Positions 32,058 to 42,037 of a stretch of DNA of 64,000 bases are shown here, one piece after another. Source of the stretch: Anthopleura xanthogrammica (Eukaryota; Cnidaria; Anthozoa; Actiniaria; Actiniidae); assembly GCA_964019055.1 (NCBI GenBank), contig OZ025207.1:14783357-14847356 (forward strand), given 5' to 3'. A model generated the notes under the pieces. That model did no database searches. It saw only the letters and a list, made by a program, of their open reading frames with translations, and was not told the DNA's origin. The position numbers were made by a program, and so were the translations under genes. The stretch's first letter is position 1. Each line of letters opens with the position of its first letter.

Positions 32058-35000
32058 ATGGATGTAGAAGAGTTGATATCTTTTCAGGTAAGTAGACTGT
32101 AAATGTTGTTCAGTGATCGGAAGCAAGGGAGTTATTTTATGGACGTGTAAATGTTCACCTGTCATACGAGTCTTGTTCACATGTTCTTGTTATAAGCGAG
32201 GCTTAACCCTGGTTTTACGAGGGTATAAAGCACGGAGTAGATCTGCACATAACAAACCTGTGACCGACTATCATCTCATGATTAAAGGGAAGGCTGGAGT
32301 ATAGAAGATTGAGATTTAAGAGGGTTAATTTTTAAGATAGAAAAAAACAAAGAAGCAGGGGAAACCCTCGGAAGTACAAGAGATCTAGGTATCCAACAAG
32401 CAGCTCTGACAGTGAATTAAGGGATCAAACCCACAAAAAGAGTCTTGATGGCTGACACATTTGAAACACCAACATGTTTCATATGCTGCTCATTATAGTC
32501 ATGTTATTGATAAGTTGCAAGCAGGAGAGACAAATGATCTTAAAGACATGGCAGCCATGTTGGTGGTATTAACGATACTGTAGATACTAACGAGAAATCC
32601 CACCAACATGGCCGCAATGACATAACATGCAATTGAAAAATGTAATAAAGCTTACTTTCTGTCTTTGTCTCTACATGTATCTGTCAACTTCTGAATTAGT
32701 GAGACTTTGAACACTTAAGCTATTGTTTATTTATTCAAATTACTTTGTATTAATTTGCCAATCTATTTATAGCCTGATAAAGGGAAAAAAAGAAAGAAAG
32801 GGAATGAAGATGTACCAATCTCCAGGAAACAAAAGAAGATATCTGAATTGGAAGAGCAGTTTGCAGCAAAGGGAACAGGACTGACAGATGAGGAGAGGGA
32901 AAAGATACTAGAAATGGTTGATAATGAGCCTGAGGTAAGTATGGATGAAGTCAATAAATTGTTTAAAGATTAATAATATAAATGGTATCAGAATGAAAAT
33001 ATACGTTGATGTTTTACATAATTTTTTTTGTTTCTATTTCCAGGTTGAAACTTTAGATGTAAGCTCATTAAAAAGAATGTTGTTGTCATTTGAAAAGAGA
33101 GTCACCAAAAACCAAGAAATGAGAATAAAATATCCAGACCTACCTGAAAAGTAAGATCACATAACTTTACCAATGTTTGTGTAAAAGAACATCATTATCT
33201 CATTCTCAGAAATGTTTATGATTGCCATTATTTCATGTGACTGAGCCATGTTGACTGGAGCAACGACAGATTTTTCCTATGTAGTCTTATACTCAAGTGC
33301 TTCTGGATGAGGTCCAGGGCTCAAAACTAACTTTTTATGTACTATTCCTTGGGGTAGTCGTTGTGGACAATCACTAGTCCCAAGTACTTTTCCCCACTAG
33401 TCCACAGCAAACCTTCACTAGTCTGAGACTAGTACTGTACATATATGTTAGTGTCCAGCCCTGGAGGTTACATGGGGCTAAATAAAGGTTTCTATTCTCA
33501 TGGGATTAAACATGGCACTGTGTGATGAAGGTCCATTGCCCAGGTTTGGAGAAGTTGTATGTCAGAATCTTTATTTGTTCTATTGAACTTTTGACTTACA
33601 GATTTATGGAGTCAGAACTGGATTTAAATGATGAGATTCAAAAGCTTCATATCATAGCGACAGCCCCTGAATTATATCACTACATAGTAGATCTGAATGC
33701 AGTTAATACTTTCTTGGGTCTACTGAGTCATGAAAATACTGGTATCCTTTGATAACTTGCATTATACATCATTAGTATATACATAAGCATGTTGAACCTG
33801 TTGAACAGTAATACTAATCATGAGTCAGAACATTCTGTCATAGATCTGAATTGTTGATTGCTGAAAATTATAAATGTCTGTCTTAGAATAAATGCATTCG
33901 TAAGGTACATTACAGCCATTCTCAGACACACACGCACTCTTGCGAATTTTTCTGTTGTGACAAGTTTGTTTTTGGTGGACGTCAATCAAAATCGTTGCCA
34001 TAGCACTGTCGAAAAACACAAAGCTACAAAGGCATGTGCGTATGGAATGTCATGGAAACGCTTTGATTGACGTCCACCAAACCCTACTTTGTCACGACAG
34101 AAAAAATCGCAACAGTGCGCATGTGTCTGAGAATGGCTGTAAGAAAAAAATCAATAATTACTAAAAATCCTTTTCAATTTGAGTTTGTTTGTTGGACATT
34201 CTGTATTCCATTAGGAAAACTACCCATTGTTTGGTGGCCACTCAATGATGATGATGATGAAAGATGGAGTTCATGAGGTTGTCAGTGCTGTTTAAATCTA
34301 AATAACAAATCTTTAACCCAGATTCATGCCCTTTCTTCACCATTTTTCTTGCCTATCACATGTTATTATCCTTCACCAACTTAATGATGCATTCAGACAT
34401 AGCAGTTAATATTATTGATCTTCTACAAGAAATGACCGATGTTGATGCATTAAATGAAAGTGAAGAAGGAGCAACAGCGTTAATTGAGGCACTGGTAAGA
34501 ACTGCTTACATCCAGGCTCCACAGCCGTGTACTGGTAACCTATTATATTCTTTGTTAGCTTCGTTCTGTTGTTTAACATGAAGTCTTTTGTTGTCTCTAT
34601 TGAATTATGAAGACTGTGTCCAGTACATGAAGGAGATTCATACATCAGATATTTTATTTGAAATGTTATTGACCTTTTCTGAGTTTGATAAACAAGATGC
34701 ATTGTAGTCTAGCTTGGGTACAGACACCCCCATATAAGGCATAATGAACAAGAGATGTTTGTACCCAAGCTAGACCATAATACACCTTTTACACTATCTC
34801 AGAAAAGGTCTATCAGGTGAGGAAACATTAATAACACTTTTTTTTTAATTCTCATCCAAAGCTTGAAGGGCAAGTGATAGCCTTGTTGGTCCAGATTCTA
34901 GAAAGACTTGATGAAACAGTCAAAGAAGAGAGTGACGGAGTTCACAACTCATTGAGTATGTTGCTGTAATACACCTAATAATTATTGCAAGAAGGTTGTC

Positions 35001-38000
35001 ATTTAAAAATAAAAAATAACGAATAGGAATTAATTATTTTTAAAAAAGAGACAAAATAATTTCACTGTTTTGAAGGTATAGACTGATATTTTTGAGATAC
35101 TCTTGTTGGTATATTATTAAACAGTTATTTTCATTGATTGAAATGGCTTTAGAATCAAAATAAAGAACAAATTTTCTAATTAATTCCTATTTGTTATTTT
35201 TTTAAATTTTTATATGACAACGTTCTTGCAATTAGGTGTATATATTACTCATCACTATAACCCATTTACCAAAGTGTTCTACAGTATCAGTGTTATTATG
35301 AAGCATGGCTGGCATAGCAGAGAGAGCTTATCTTTCAGCAATGCGAATGGAGTTCAATTCCCAAACCCATTGACATTAGAGCTCCTTGTTGGTTCTCTCC
35401 TGTACTTTGAGGGTTTTTCTTCAAGTTCTCTGGTTTCCTCCCTCCACGAGAATCAACTTCTAATTTCCAATTAGATTGCAGCAGATAAATAGCTACTCTC
35501 TAGAGATGCTAAATCCTATTATTTAGTTATTGCTATTATCAGGGGGTTAATAATACTGTTCGTCTTTACCCTCCATTATTCTTATCTGTAGTATTACTTG
35601 ACCCCTCCAGGTATAATTGAAAATATGACAGAACTGCGAGATTCAATATGTCAGACTGCTGGTGAACAAGGGCTCATAGGATGGATCATAAGGAGGCTCA
35701 AGGTATATTTTCACTCCCCTTCTTTTACTCTGACTCATACTTTAGTCCTATCTCATTTTTATGCACTGACCTCTAACCACATGTTGTTTCTTGTGATGCT
35801 TGTGGGACAAAAACAGTGCTAGATTAATATCACCATTATCTTAGCATATCCTGCTTCCTTGATGCTAGGATATGTCATGCAAATGGTTACATTAACTTGA
35901 TAAGCAACAATGTTTTTTAGTACATTCATGAATACTTACCATATGTGAATTCTCTTGCAATGGGATCATGTCAGTTTTTTCAGTGGATTTTCTCTAGGTT
36001 TAACAGTTTTCTCCCTTACCCAAAACCATTGTTTTCACGTGAGCTGTGCTTCAGACATAAGGTGTATGGTGGCAGTGTATGTGTATAAACTTTTACAAGA
36101 CTTTGATTTGGACACATTGAGTTGTGTCCCTCTTAATCCAACATCAATTATCAACCCAAAATATTAAAAATATATGTATACATTTAATAGAAGATGACAT
36201 AAATTTCAAGACACATTTTATTTTATAATGAAAAGTAATGCACCATGATTGTAACAATGAGGTCGCATGCTGTGTACAGTTATAAACTTTAAGAAACATG
36301 TGGGGAATGACATAGAAAATGTGCGCACCTTGTAAAATTTATAAGTTACAGTTATTCTGAGATTTATAACAGTAATTCTATAATATCATTTCCTTTTTGG
36401 TCAACAGCAAAAGCCAGCATTTAATGCAAACAAGTTGTACAGCAGCGAGATATTATCTATATTAATACAAAACACAGAAGGTTTGTACTCTAGATAGGGA
36501 GTGCCATGTAAGTGACTTTGGAGGTGCCAAAAACACTGATTGCCCAGAAGTATAAAAAGCTCTTGCCTATGACTCATGTTTCTCTTCACACTGGCTATAA
36601 CTTTTGGACTTTCACAATTTCCTGAATGCTACTGTATATTACGGAATGGAGCACAGAAAAAACTGTTTTATTTCTTAACTACAGTCACACCTCTACACAG
36701 TGGCCAGTAGTGTTGTAGAAAGAGGTGACCATTGTGGAGTGGTTTCAGTTACAGTACATGTAGGAACTCATTGGTAACCAGGACAAATTTCCTGGCCGTT
36801 GGGTAGAGGTGGCCGTTGTGAGGAGGTGACCCTCAGTGGAGGTTCCACAATGTTTCTCCCCCTTCTCTCTCATGGACCCTCTCACTCACTCTCATTCATT
36901 TTCTTTGTTTTTCTTATATTTTTTCCTTATTAACAGAAAACAGACAGCTATTGGGAGAATCAAATGGAATTGATACTTTGCTACAGAGTCTATCAGTGAG
37001 TTATCTTTAGCTTAACTTTATTGATTCTGGATTAAATTTCCAAAAACATGAACATTTTTTACATTTAACAGTAAAGATTATTTATTACATCTCTCATATA
37101 TTTGCAAAATGACATCTAGAAGCACTTTAAAATAATGAAATTTGATCTCTTCTCTGTGTTCCAGTTGTACAAACGTTATGACCCAACTGCCTCTGATGAG
37201 ATAGAGTATATGGAAAACCTCTTCAACTGCTTGTGTTCAGCATTAATGTATAACCCAAATAAAGACCTGTTCTTGAAGGGAGAAGGGCTGCAGCTGATGA
37301 TACTTATGCTAAGGTATTCTACAATAAAAATTGTTGAAAATTGTTTAGTTTAGATTAGATTATTACTGGTATTAATAGCAATGTTGGCAGGGTTTTTTGA
37401 TATAACTATAAAACTCTCTATTCACGGGCAGATCCAGGGGAGGGGTACAGGGGGGCACACTCTACCCTGGCTTGATTTTGTGCCCCTATTTTGAAGTTAA
37501 CTATTACAAAATAATGTTTTTTTCTTTGATTCTGAGGGTTGCACCCCTCCCTGGGCCAGGCCAACATTGTGTGGGCAGGTGCCCCTTCAACACTACACCC
37601 CTCCCTGAACAAAATTCTTGGGCTGCCCCCTGCTATCCCTTCCATTAAGTATTATAAAATAACTCTTACACCTGTTAAAACACATTACAAGTATTCATTG
37701 AAGTTATAAACGCTTTCAACTTGGGTGTAATGTTTCCCATTCCAGACCATGTGTCATTCCCTTGAGCATCAGTTCTTTGTTATAAATATGGACATAACTA
37801 AAACAAAGAATCTTATTCCCAAAAGAATGACTTGTGGTCTGAAATGGGACAACTTTGTGCCCAAGCTGAAAAGGTCTATTAGGGAATGACCACCCTCCCC
37901 CTTTCCAGGGAAAATCCTTGTGTACATAAAATATTTCATGGTTACCTGGATAGACAATGTATTATTATGATGTATTATCAGGGACGGCAGAGTACATTTT

Positions 38001-41000
38001 AAAAAGCATGAGGGGGGATCTAGTATCCCCCTGGCTCTGCCATCCCTGAGTATAGGGCTACACTAGTCAAAGCTATCATCGTCATTGCCTAAATGCCACT
38101 CACCTGGTGTTGACTTGCACTTTTTAGAGAGAAAAAGATGTCTAGAAGAAGTGCTTTAAAAGTTCTGGATTATGCAATGCAGGGCCTAGAAGGAATAGAG
38201 AACTGTCAGAAGTTTATTGAGTTCTTGGGACTCAGATGTCTGTTCCCTCTCTTTATGAAGGTAGAACATTATTGGTAACTATAGACCATTTTCAAGTGAT
38301 GTCAAAGCAGCTCAATTTGGATGAGAAAATAAAACAATTTCAATCTCCTGAGAACTGGAACCTATTGTTTTGTCTTCCAAATTGAGCTGCATTCCGAATT
38401 GCTGTAAGGGGTTTATACGACCAACTAACAAGGAAAATATTTGTAAAACAACTACGAGCTACAGTTTACAGGGTGGTAAATAAATTCAAAATTAAACTGA
38501 GCTTTATCTGGCTTCCATGATGGCCTTGTCCCTTGTTGATAGTGCCCTTGAGAAGAGATAGTTGGGTTAGAAGACCAAAAATATGTTTTCATGTAAGTAA
38601 GAAATATACGTCTTTTTTTAGGCTCCCAAAGCCAACAAAAAGACAGGAATATCAGAAGAGCATTTTGAAGGTGAGAATTAAGAGTTTGGGCACTTCTTGG
38701 TCAGGTCTGAGTATCATAGAAGTGAAAATGGAGTTTAAAGTTAAAGAAGGAAGCATTGATCAGCAAGGAAAATAGTGAAGAAAGGCAGGAAAGAAAGAAA
38801 GACTTAAAGAAAGAGAAAGAATTAAAGAGAAAAAGAATTAAAGAGAGAAAGAAAGGAAGGAAAGGAAGAAATAAGGAAGGAAGGAAAGAAGGAAAAGAAA
38901 GGGAACCAGGAAGAAGAGAAATGACTCATCAATTTTTATCTATTTCTTTCCAGAACACAGCTTATCTATTCTAGCATCTCTGTTCAGGAATCTTACAGGG
39001 AATTTAAAAACTCGCGTGGTACAGAAGTTTGTAGAGGGCGATCACATCAAGGTAGACAGACTGATGGAACTTCATTTCAAGTATTATAAAAAAGTACATG
39101 ACTGTGACGAGAAGATAGAAAGGGAAAAAGAGGTAAAAAAAATTATAATGAAGTCTTTATAGGGCTGTTAAGTGTGACGTCACTTGTATGAAAAAACAAC
39201 TTCCGGGTCCAAAACGAAAACCAGTTTTATAAAGAATTTTCTTACTTTTTCTTCATGACAGAATTTGTTGTCCAAAGTTCTAACTCTTTCAGGTGGAGGT
39301 TAATTCATTGAGAACATTTTCGCTTTATTTTAGCGGTTTTTGTGAGTAGTTGGACCCCGAAATACGTCACAACTTAACAGCCCTTATGGGGACATTCAAG
39401 GCTCGGGGCTCGGGACACACTGTGCGACTGTTTCGCGCTACGGGATTGCTAGCTTCTCGACTGTAGAATAAGGCTAGATAAATTTGCAGCGTTACGCGTA
39501 AAAAGTTTCATGGTGTGAACACGACCTGCAAAACATAGATTCTAGGGACTTTAAGATTTGCAAAATCTACGACGGCGACGTCCACCAGAAGTGCAAATAA
39601 TTTTATTTTGGGGTTCTGTTCATTGGGGATTTCGTTCAAAACATTGTTAATAAAGTCAACTCATCCACAGGGAAGACAGACTTTGAAGGCGCGATACCCC
39701 GCCGTCGTAGGTTTTGCAAATCTTAAAGTCCCTTCCTTGCTACAAGTCGACCACACTATCAGTTCATGATTTTCGGATGTGCAAGCGATTCGAATGTGTG
39801 AGCGATGAAGTCGCAAGAAGCGAGCGACGGAGTCGCGAGATAGAGAAAAGGACTATGAGAAATTCGATACGAAACATGTTCACAGCCAATGAAATGCAAA
39901 TTGCTCCTGTCACGGCACGGTACAGCGCGTCCGCACTGTTTGCAGGCGTTGCTGGTTTTCATAGCCGCCATGTTGGCTGAATTTCACGAAAGATCTCAGT
40001 CTCTTTTGTTTTGTTCATCCAACATGGCTGCCACGGTTTTTTGAGATATCACTCCCTTGAAAATACATTGCCAACTCACCTTTACAAAATCTGTTTTATA
40101 TGTGTTCTTTTTTTCTTTCTCATTTTAAAGAAACTTGCTGAGGAAGGTGAAGAAATAGATGACGAAACTGAAGACATGTTTTACCTGAAGAGGCTGGATG
40201 CTGGTCTCTTTACACTGCAGCTGATTGACTGTGTCATGTTGGAAGCTTGTTGCTCGGGTGTACCATCGGTAAATAAATACAAATCCGTAAAGACAAAAAC
40301 ACCACTTTTATTTATTGTTAGTGCGCATGTAACGTCATGGCCGCCATGTTGGATTTCCTAAGCGATATTATCTAACATGGCAGCAAAGTACCTCTATTAA
40401 GTTGACCCCTTATTAAACGGACAGCCTCGGACAATGACCAATATTTTCTTCACCTATTTACTGTAAAACGAACCTCTATACGACGGACACCTCTATAAAG
40501 CGGACACCATGCAAATTCAAACTCCCAAAACTGCCCGCTTAATAAAGGGACCACCGACTGTATATTGTTCTATTTTTGTGCCTCGAGCATTCGTTTGAAG
40601 ACAAAGAGTGATCAGAAATACTGTGCTTGAGCTTCCTGTGTTACAGTAGCGCTTGTTATTTTGACATTTTATTTTGTACTGACTTTTCTCAGATAAAACA
40701 ACGTGTTCTTGCTCTACTGAACCAACATGGAGGCTCAATGAAAGACATCAAAGCTGTTATGAGAGGTAAGACTAACCGCTGTCGAAATGTGTCTTACTTT
40801 ATCAAAAAAGCTCTTTTGACATAAAGAACTCAAAAGAATGCTGATAAAAGAAAAAAAAGTAGCATTCAATCTTTACTCCTGTCATTTCTAAGTTTTTACT
40901 GACATTTAGGCGGGAAACCCGCAAACGCGTCTTGTCTTTGAGTGTAATACGCATGCGCTATCGTGTGCAATGCTCGAGACATCCTGTTTTTCTTCTATGA

Positions 41001-42037
41001 TTTTATATTGATCAAAAACCCTAAAGAGTCCATTGAGGAGGCAAACGAATGGCAATATATCTTTTTAATGAGTGTGCTCCCACACAGGAAAAAAAACTCA
41101 TTGCACGGGGTTAATTTCGAACTAAGAATGCAAGCAATTGTTATTTAATTTCTCTGGTCCAAACAGCGGAAAATAAATGCCCACTTTCCATTAAACTCAC
41201 GATAGAATGGGCTAATTTATTTCTCTTTTCCCCCCTCGAACATAAAGTTAAAATAAGATTAAGATAAATTGCATATTGGAAAGAGTTGTCGTCTCCTCAG
41301 GAGCAAATTCCAGCCCACCTTCGCGTGTAAATTGAGGCTTTAGAGGTGACCATCTTGATGCTCAATAAAGATGTTTCTGATTAAGTTCAATGTAGCTTTT
41401 AGGTTACCGCCACAGTAGCGTGGTGCGGTTAAACACGATAAAGAACCAAAATCCCACCTACTTTTTTTATCGACCACTGGAAAAATCGTGCGTGCTCAAC
41501 TCATGGAGAATCAGTCTTGGAAGAGGTGACTTCCAGCAGATTTTCAGGACACTTCCATTTTCACCGTTTTTGCCATTCAGTATTTTTTATTGGCTGTTAG
41601 TTCCTTGCGATTTCTGAATCATATACACTTTTTTTCCTGTTATTATTCATTTATTTAATTCTTCATTCAATTTTTTAAATAATGTGCGTGAAACGTGAAA
41701 AAAAATTTTCTTTCCATCTCGTTGATTCACCTTCATCAAACATTTTCCCGCCAAAAACAACCTGTTTGACCTGTACACTGAACACGTTTGCACAAGCTTG
41801 CTTTATCTTCTTTCTAACTGTTTGCTTGATTCATCTAATATTTATTCGATGACCGGAAGATGTACCATAAGCTTGAGTATTATGTTTCCAAATTGTATAA
41901 AAAGCCTAATTATTCTGTTGTTAAATGTGCCTTATTACCCTTCCACAGAGTATGCTGCAAGTGTGGGAGACGCCAGGAGCAAAGAAAGTCGGGAAATGGA
42001 AAAGAAACGCCTACTCTCTCTTGTAGATAGGTTTTAA
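32058..42037 (+). CDS. CTNNBL1: CTNNBL1, beta-catenin-like protein 1
   Basis: Sixteen coding exons join in frame to 554 aa (human 563): 32058-32087, 32773-32934, 33044-33150, 33602-33741, 34397-34494, 34862-34955, 35611-35702, 36408-36480, 36937-36995, 37165-37313, 38128-38260, 38622-38670, 38954-39132, 40131-40268, 40693-40765 and 41949-42037. All borders are GT-AG and phases agree. Family-specific blocks include MDVEELISFQ at the start, KFMESELDLND, LLVQILERLDETVKEESDGV, FNANKLYSSEIL, FLKGEGLQLM, DRLMELHFKYY, FYLKRLDAGLFTLQ and the end KRLLSLVDRF. A basic, Lys-rich N-terminal segment (DKGKKRKKGNE, SRKQKK) is the likely nuclear localisation signal. The rest is the armadillo-type helical repeat body. 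Family knowledge: it is a component of the Prp19/CDC5L spliceosomal complex that binds nuclear localisation sequences. Introns are heavily colonised by MITEs. Confidence 0.97.
33910..34142. mobile_element. MITE in CTNNBL1 intron 4
   Basis: The ends TTACAGCCATTCTCAGACAC and GTGTCTGAGAATGGCTGTAA are perfect inverted repeats. The match continues through TGGTGGACGTCAATCAAA to arms of about 85 bp. The total is 233 bp with no coding capacity. TTA/TAA ends suggest a TA or TTA target (inference). Confidence 0.85.
34671..34810. mobile_element. MITE-like inverted repeat in CTNNBL1 intron 5
   Basis: The outer ends GACCTTTTCTGAG and CTCAGAAAAGGTC and the inner arms GTCTAGCTTGGGTAC and GTACCCAAGCTAGAC are inverted repeats, giving arms of about 55-65 bp. 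The loop is about 25 bp. Confidence 0.75.
34970..35241. mobile_element. MITE in CTNNBL1 intron 6
   Basis: The left arm starts TACACCTAAT and runs through GAATAGGAATTAATTA. The right arm carries TAATTAATTCCTATTTG and ends ATTAGGTGTA. The imperfect terminal inverted repeats are about 65 bp. There is no coding capacity; about 272 bp. Confidence 0.8.
35300..35530 (+). mobile_element. candidate tRNA-derived SINE in CTNNBL1 intron 6
   Basis: GCTGGCATAGCAGAGAG (A-box-like) precedes GGAGTTCAATTCCC (B-box-like) by about 35 bp. These are followed by a tRNA-unrelated body with CTCTGGTTTCCTCCCTCC and AACTTCTAATTTCCAATTAG. Fragments of the same body recur near 20010-20035 (CAACTTCTAAATTCCAATT). The two pol III boxes plus a dispersed body argue for a SINE; the exact ends are not resolved. 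Confidence 0.5.
36685..36850. repeat. decayed inverted-repeat element in CTNNBL1 intron 8
   Basis: The start CACCTCTACACAGTGGCC, the inner GGTAGAGGTGGCCGTTGTG and the end AGTGGAGGTTCC resemble a family with CCTCTACAATGGCC-type ends. Alignment of the arms is loose. Confidence 0.4.
37432..37640. mobile_element. degenerate inverted-repeat element in CTNNBL1 intron 10
   Basis: GGGCAGATCCAGGGGAGGGG near the left and CTTGGGCTGCCCCCTG at the right form weakly matching inverted ends. The interior is non-coding. It may be a decayed relative of the CAGGGGCGGATC type at 22515. Confidence 0.35.
37713..37874. mobile_element. MITE, CATTTCAGACCAC family, copy 1
   Basis: The left arm is TTTCAACTTGGGTGTAATG, then CCCATTCCAGACCA. 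The right arm is TGGTCTGAAATGGG, then GCCCAAGCTGAAAA. The arms are about 50 bp, with AACAAAGAATCTTATTC in the middle. Related copies are at 42184-42354 and 52744-52925, with a half-copy near 51285-51370. Confidence 0.75.
37979..38048. mobile_element. 70-bp MITE in CTNNBL1 intron 10
   Basis: The ends CAGGGACGGCAGAG and CTCTGCCATCCCTG are inverted repeats with one mismatch. An internal GGGGGGATCTAGTATCCCCC hairpin is present. The left half resembles the larger element at 52553-52738. Confidence 0.75.
38279..38418. mobile_element. MITE, AGCTCAATTTGG family, copy B (CTNNBL1 intron 11)
   Basis: The ends CTATAGACC and GGGGTTTATA enclose arms GCAGCTCAATTTGG and CCAAATTGAGCTGC. Compared with copy A it is inverted. 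The loop reads AATCTCCTGAGAACTGGAAC, shared with copy C. Confidence 0.8.
38770..38915. repeat. polypurine (GAAA/GGAA) tract, CTNNBL1 intron 12
   Basis: Nearly pure purine on the plus strand, built from GAAAGA and GGAAGG words. It lies just upstream of the exon 13 acceptor. Confidence 0.85.
39162..39383. mobile_element. MITE in CTNNBL1 intron 13
   Basis: The ends GGGCTGTTAAG and CTTAACAGCCC are perfect inverted repeats, followed inward by GTGACGTCA and TACGTCAC. TAT/TTAT flanks both ends. The interior is non-coding; about 222 bp. Confidence 0.75.
39544..39733. mobile_element. second MITE in CTNNBL1 intron 13
   Basis: The ends AGGGACTTTAAGATTTGCAA and TTGCAAATCTTAAAGTCCCT match over their length. 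The match continues through CTACGACGGCG and CGCCGTCGTAG to arms of about 35 bp. About 190 bp. Confidence 0.85.
40385..40565. repeat. dispersed repeat in CTNNBL1 intron 14, uninterrupted copy
   Basis: It contains CCCCTTATTAAACGGACAGC, TTTACTGTAAAACGAACCTC, AAGCGGACACC and GCCCGCTTAATAAAGGGACC in order. The ends are loosely inverted. It is the intact relative of the split element in FAAP24 intron 3. Confidence 0.65.
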
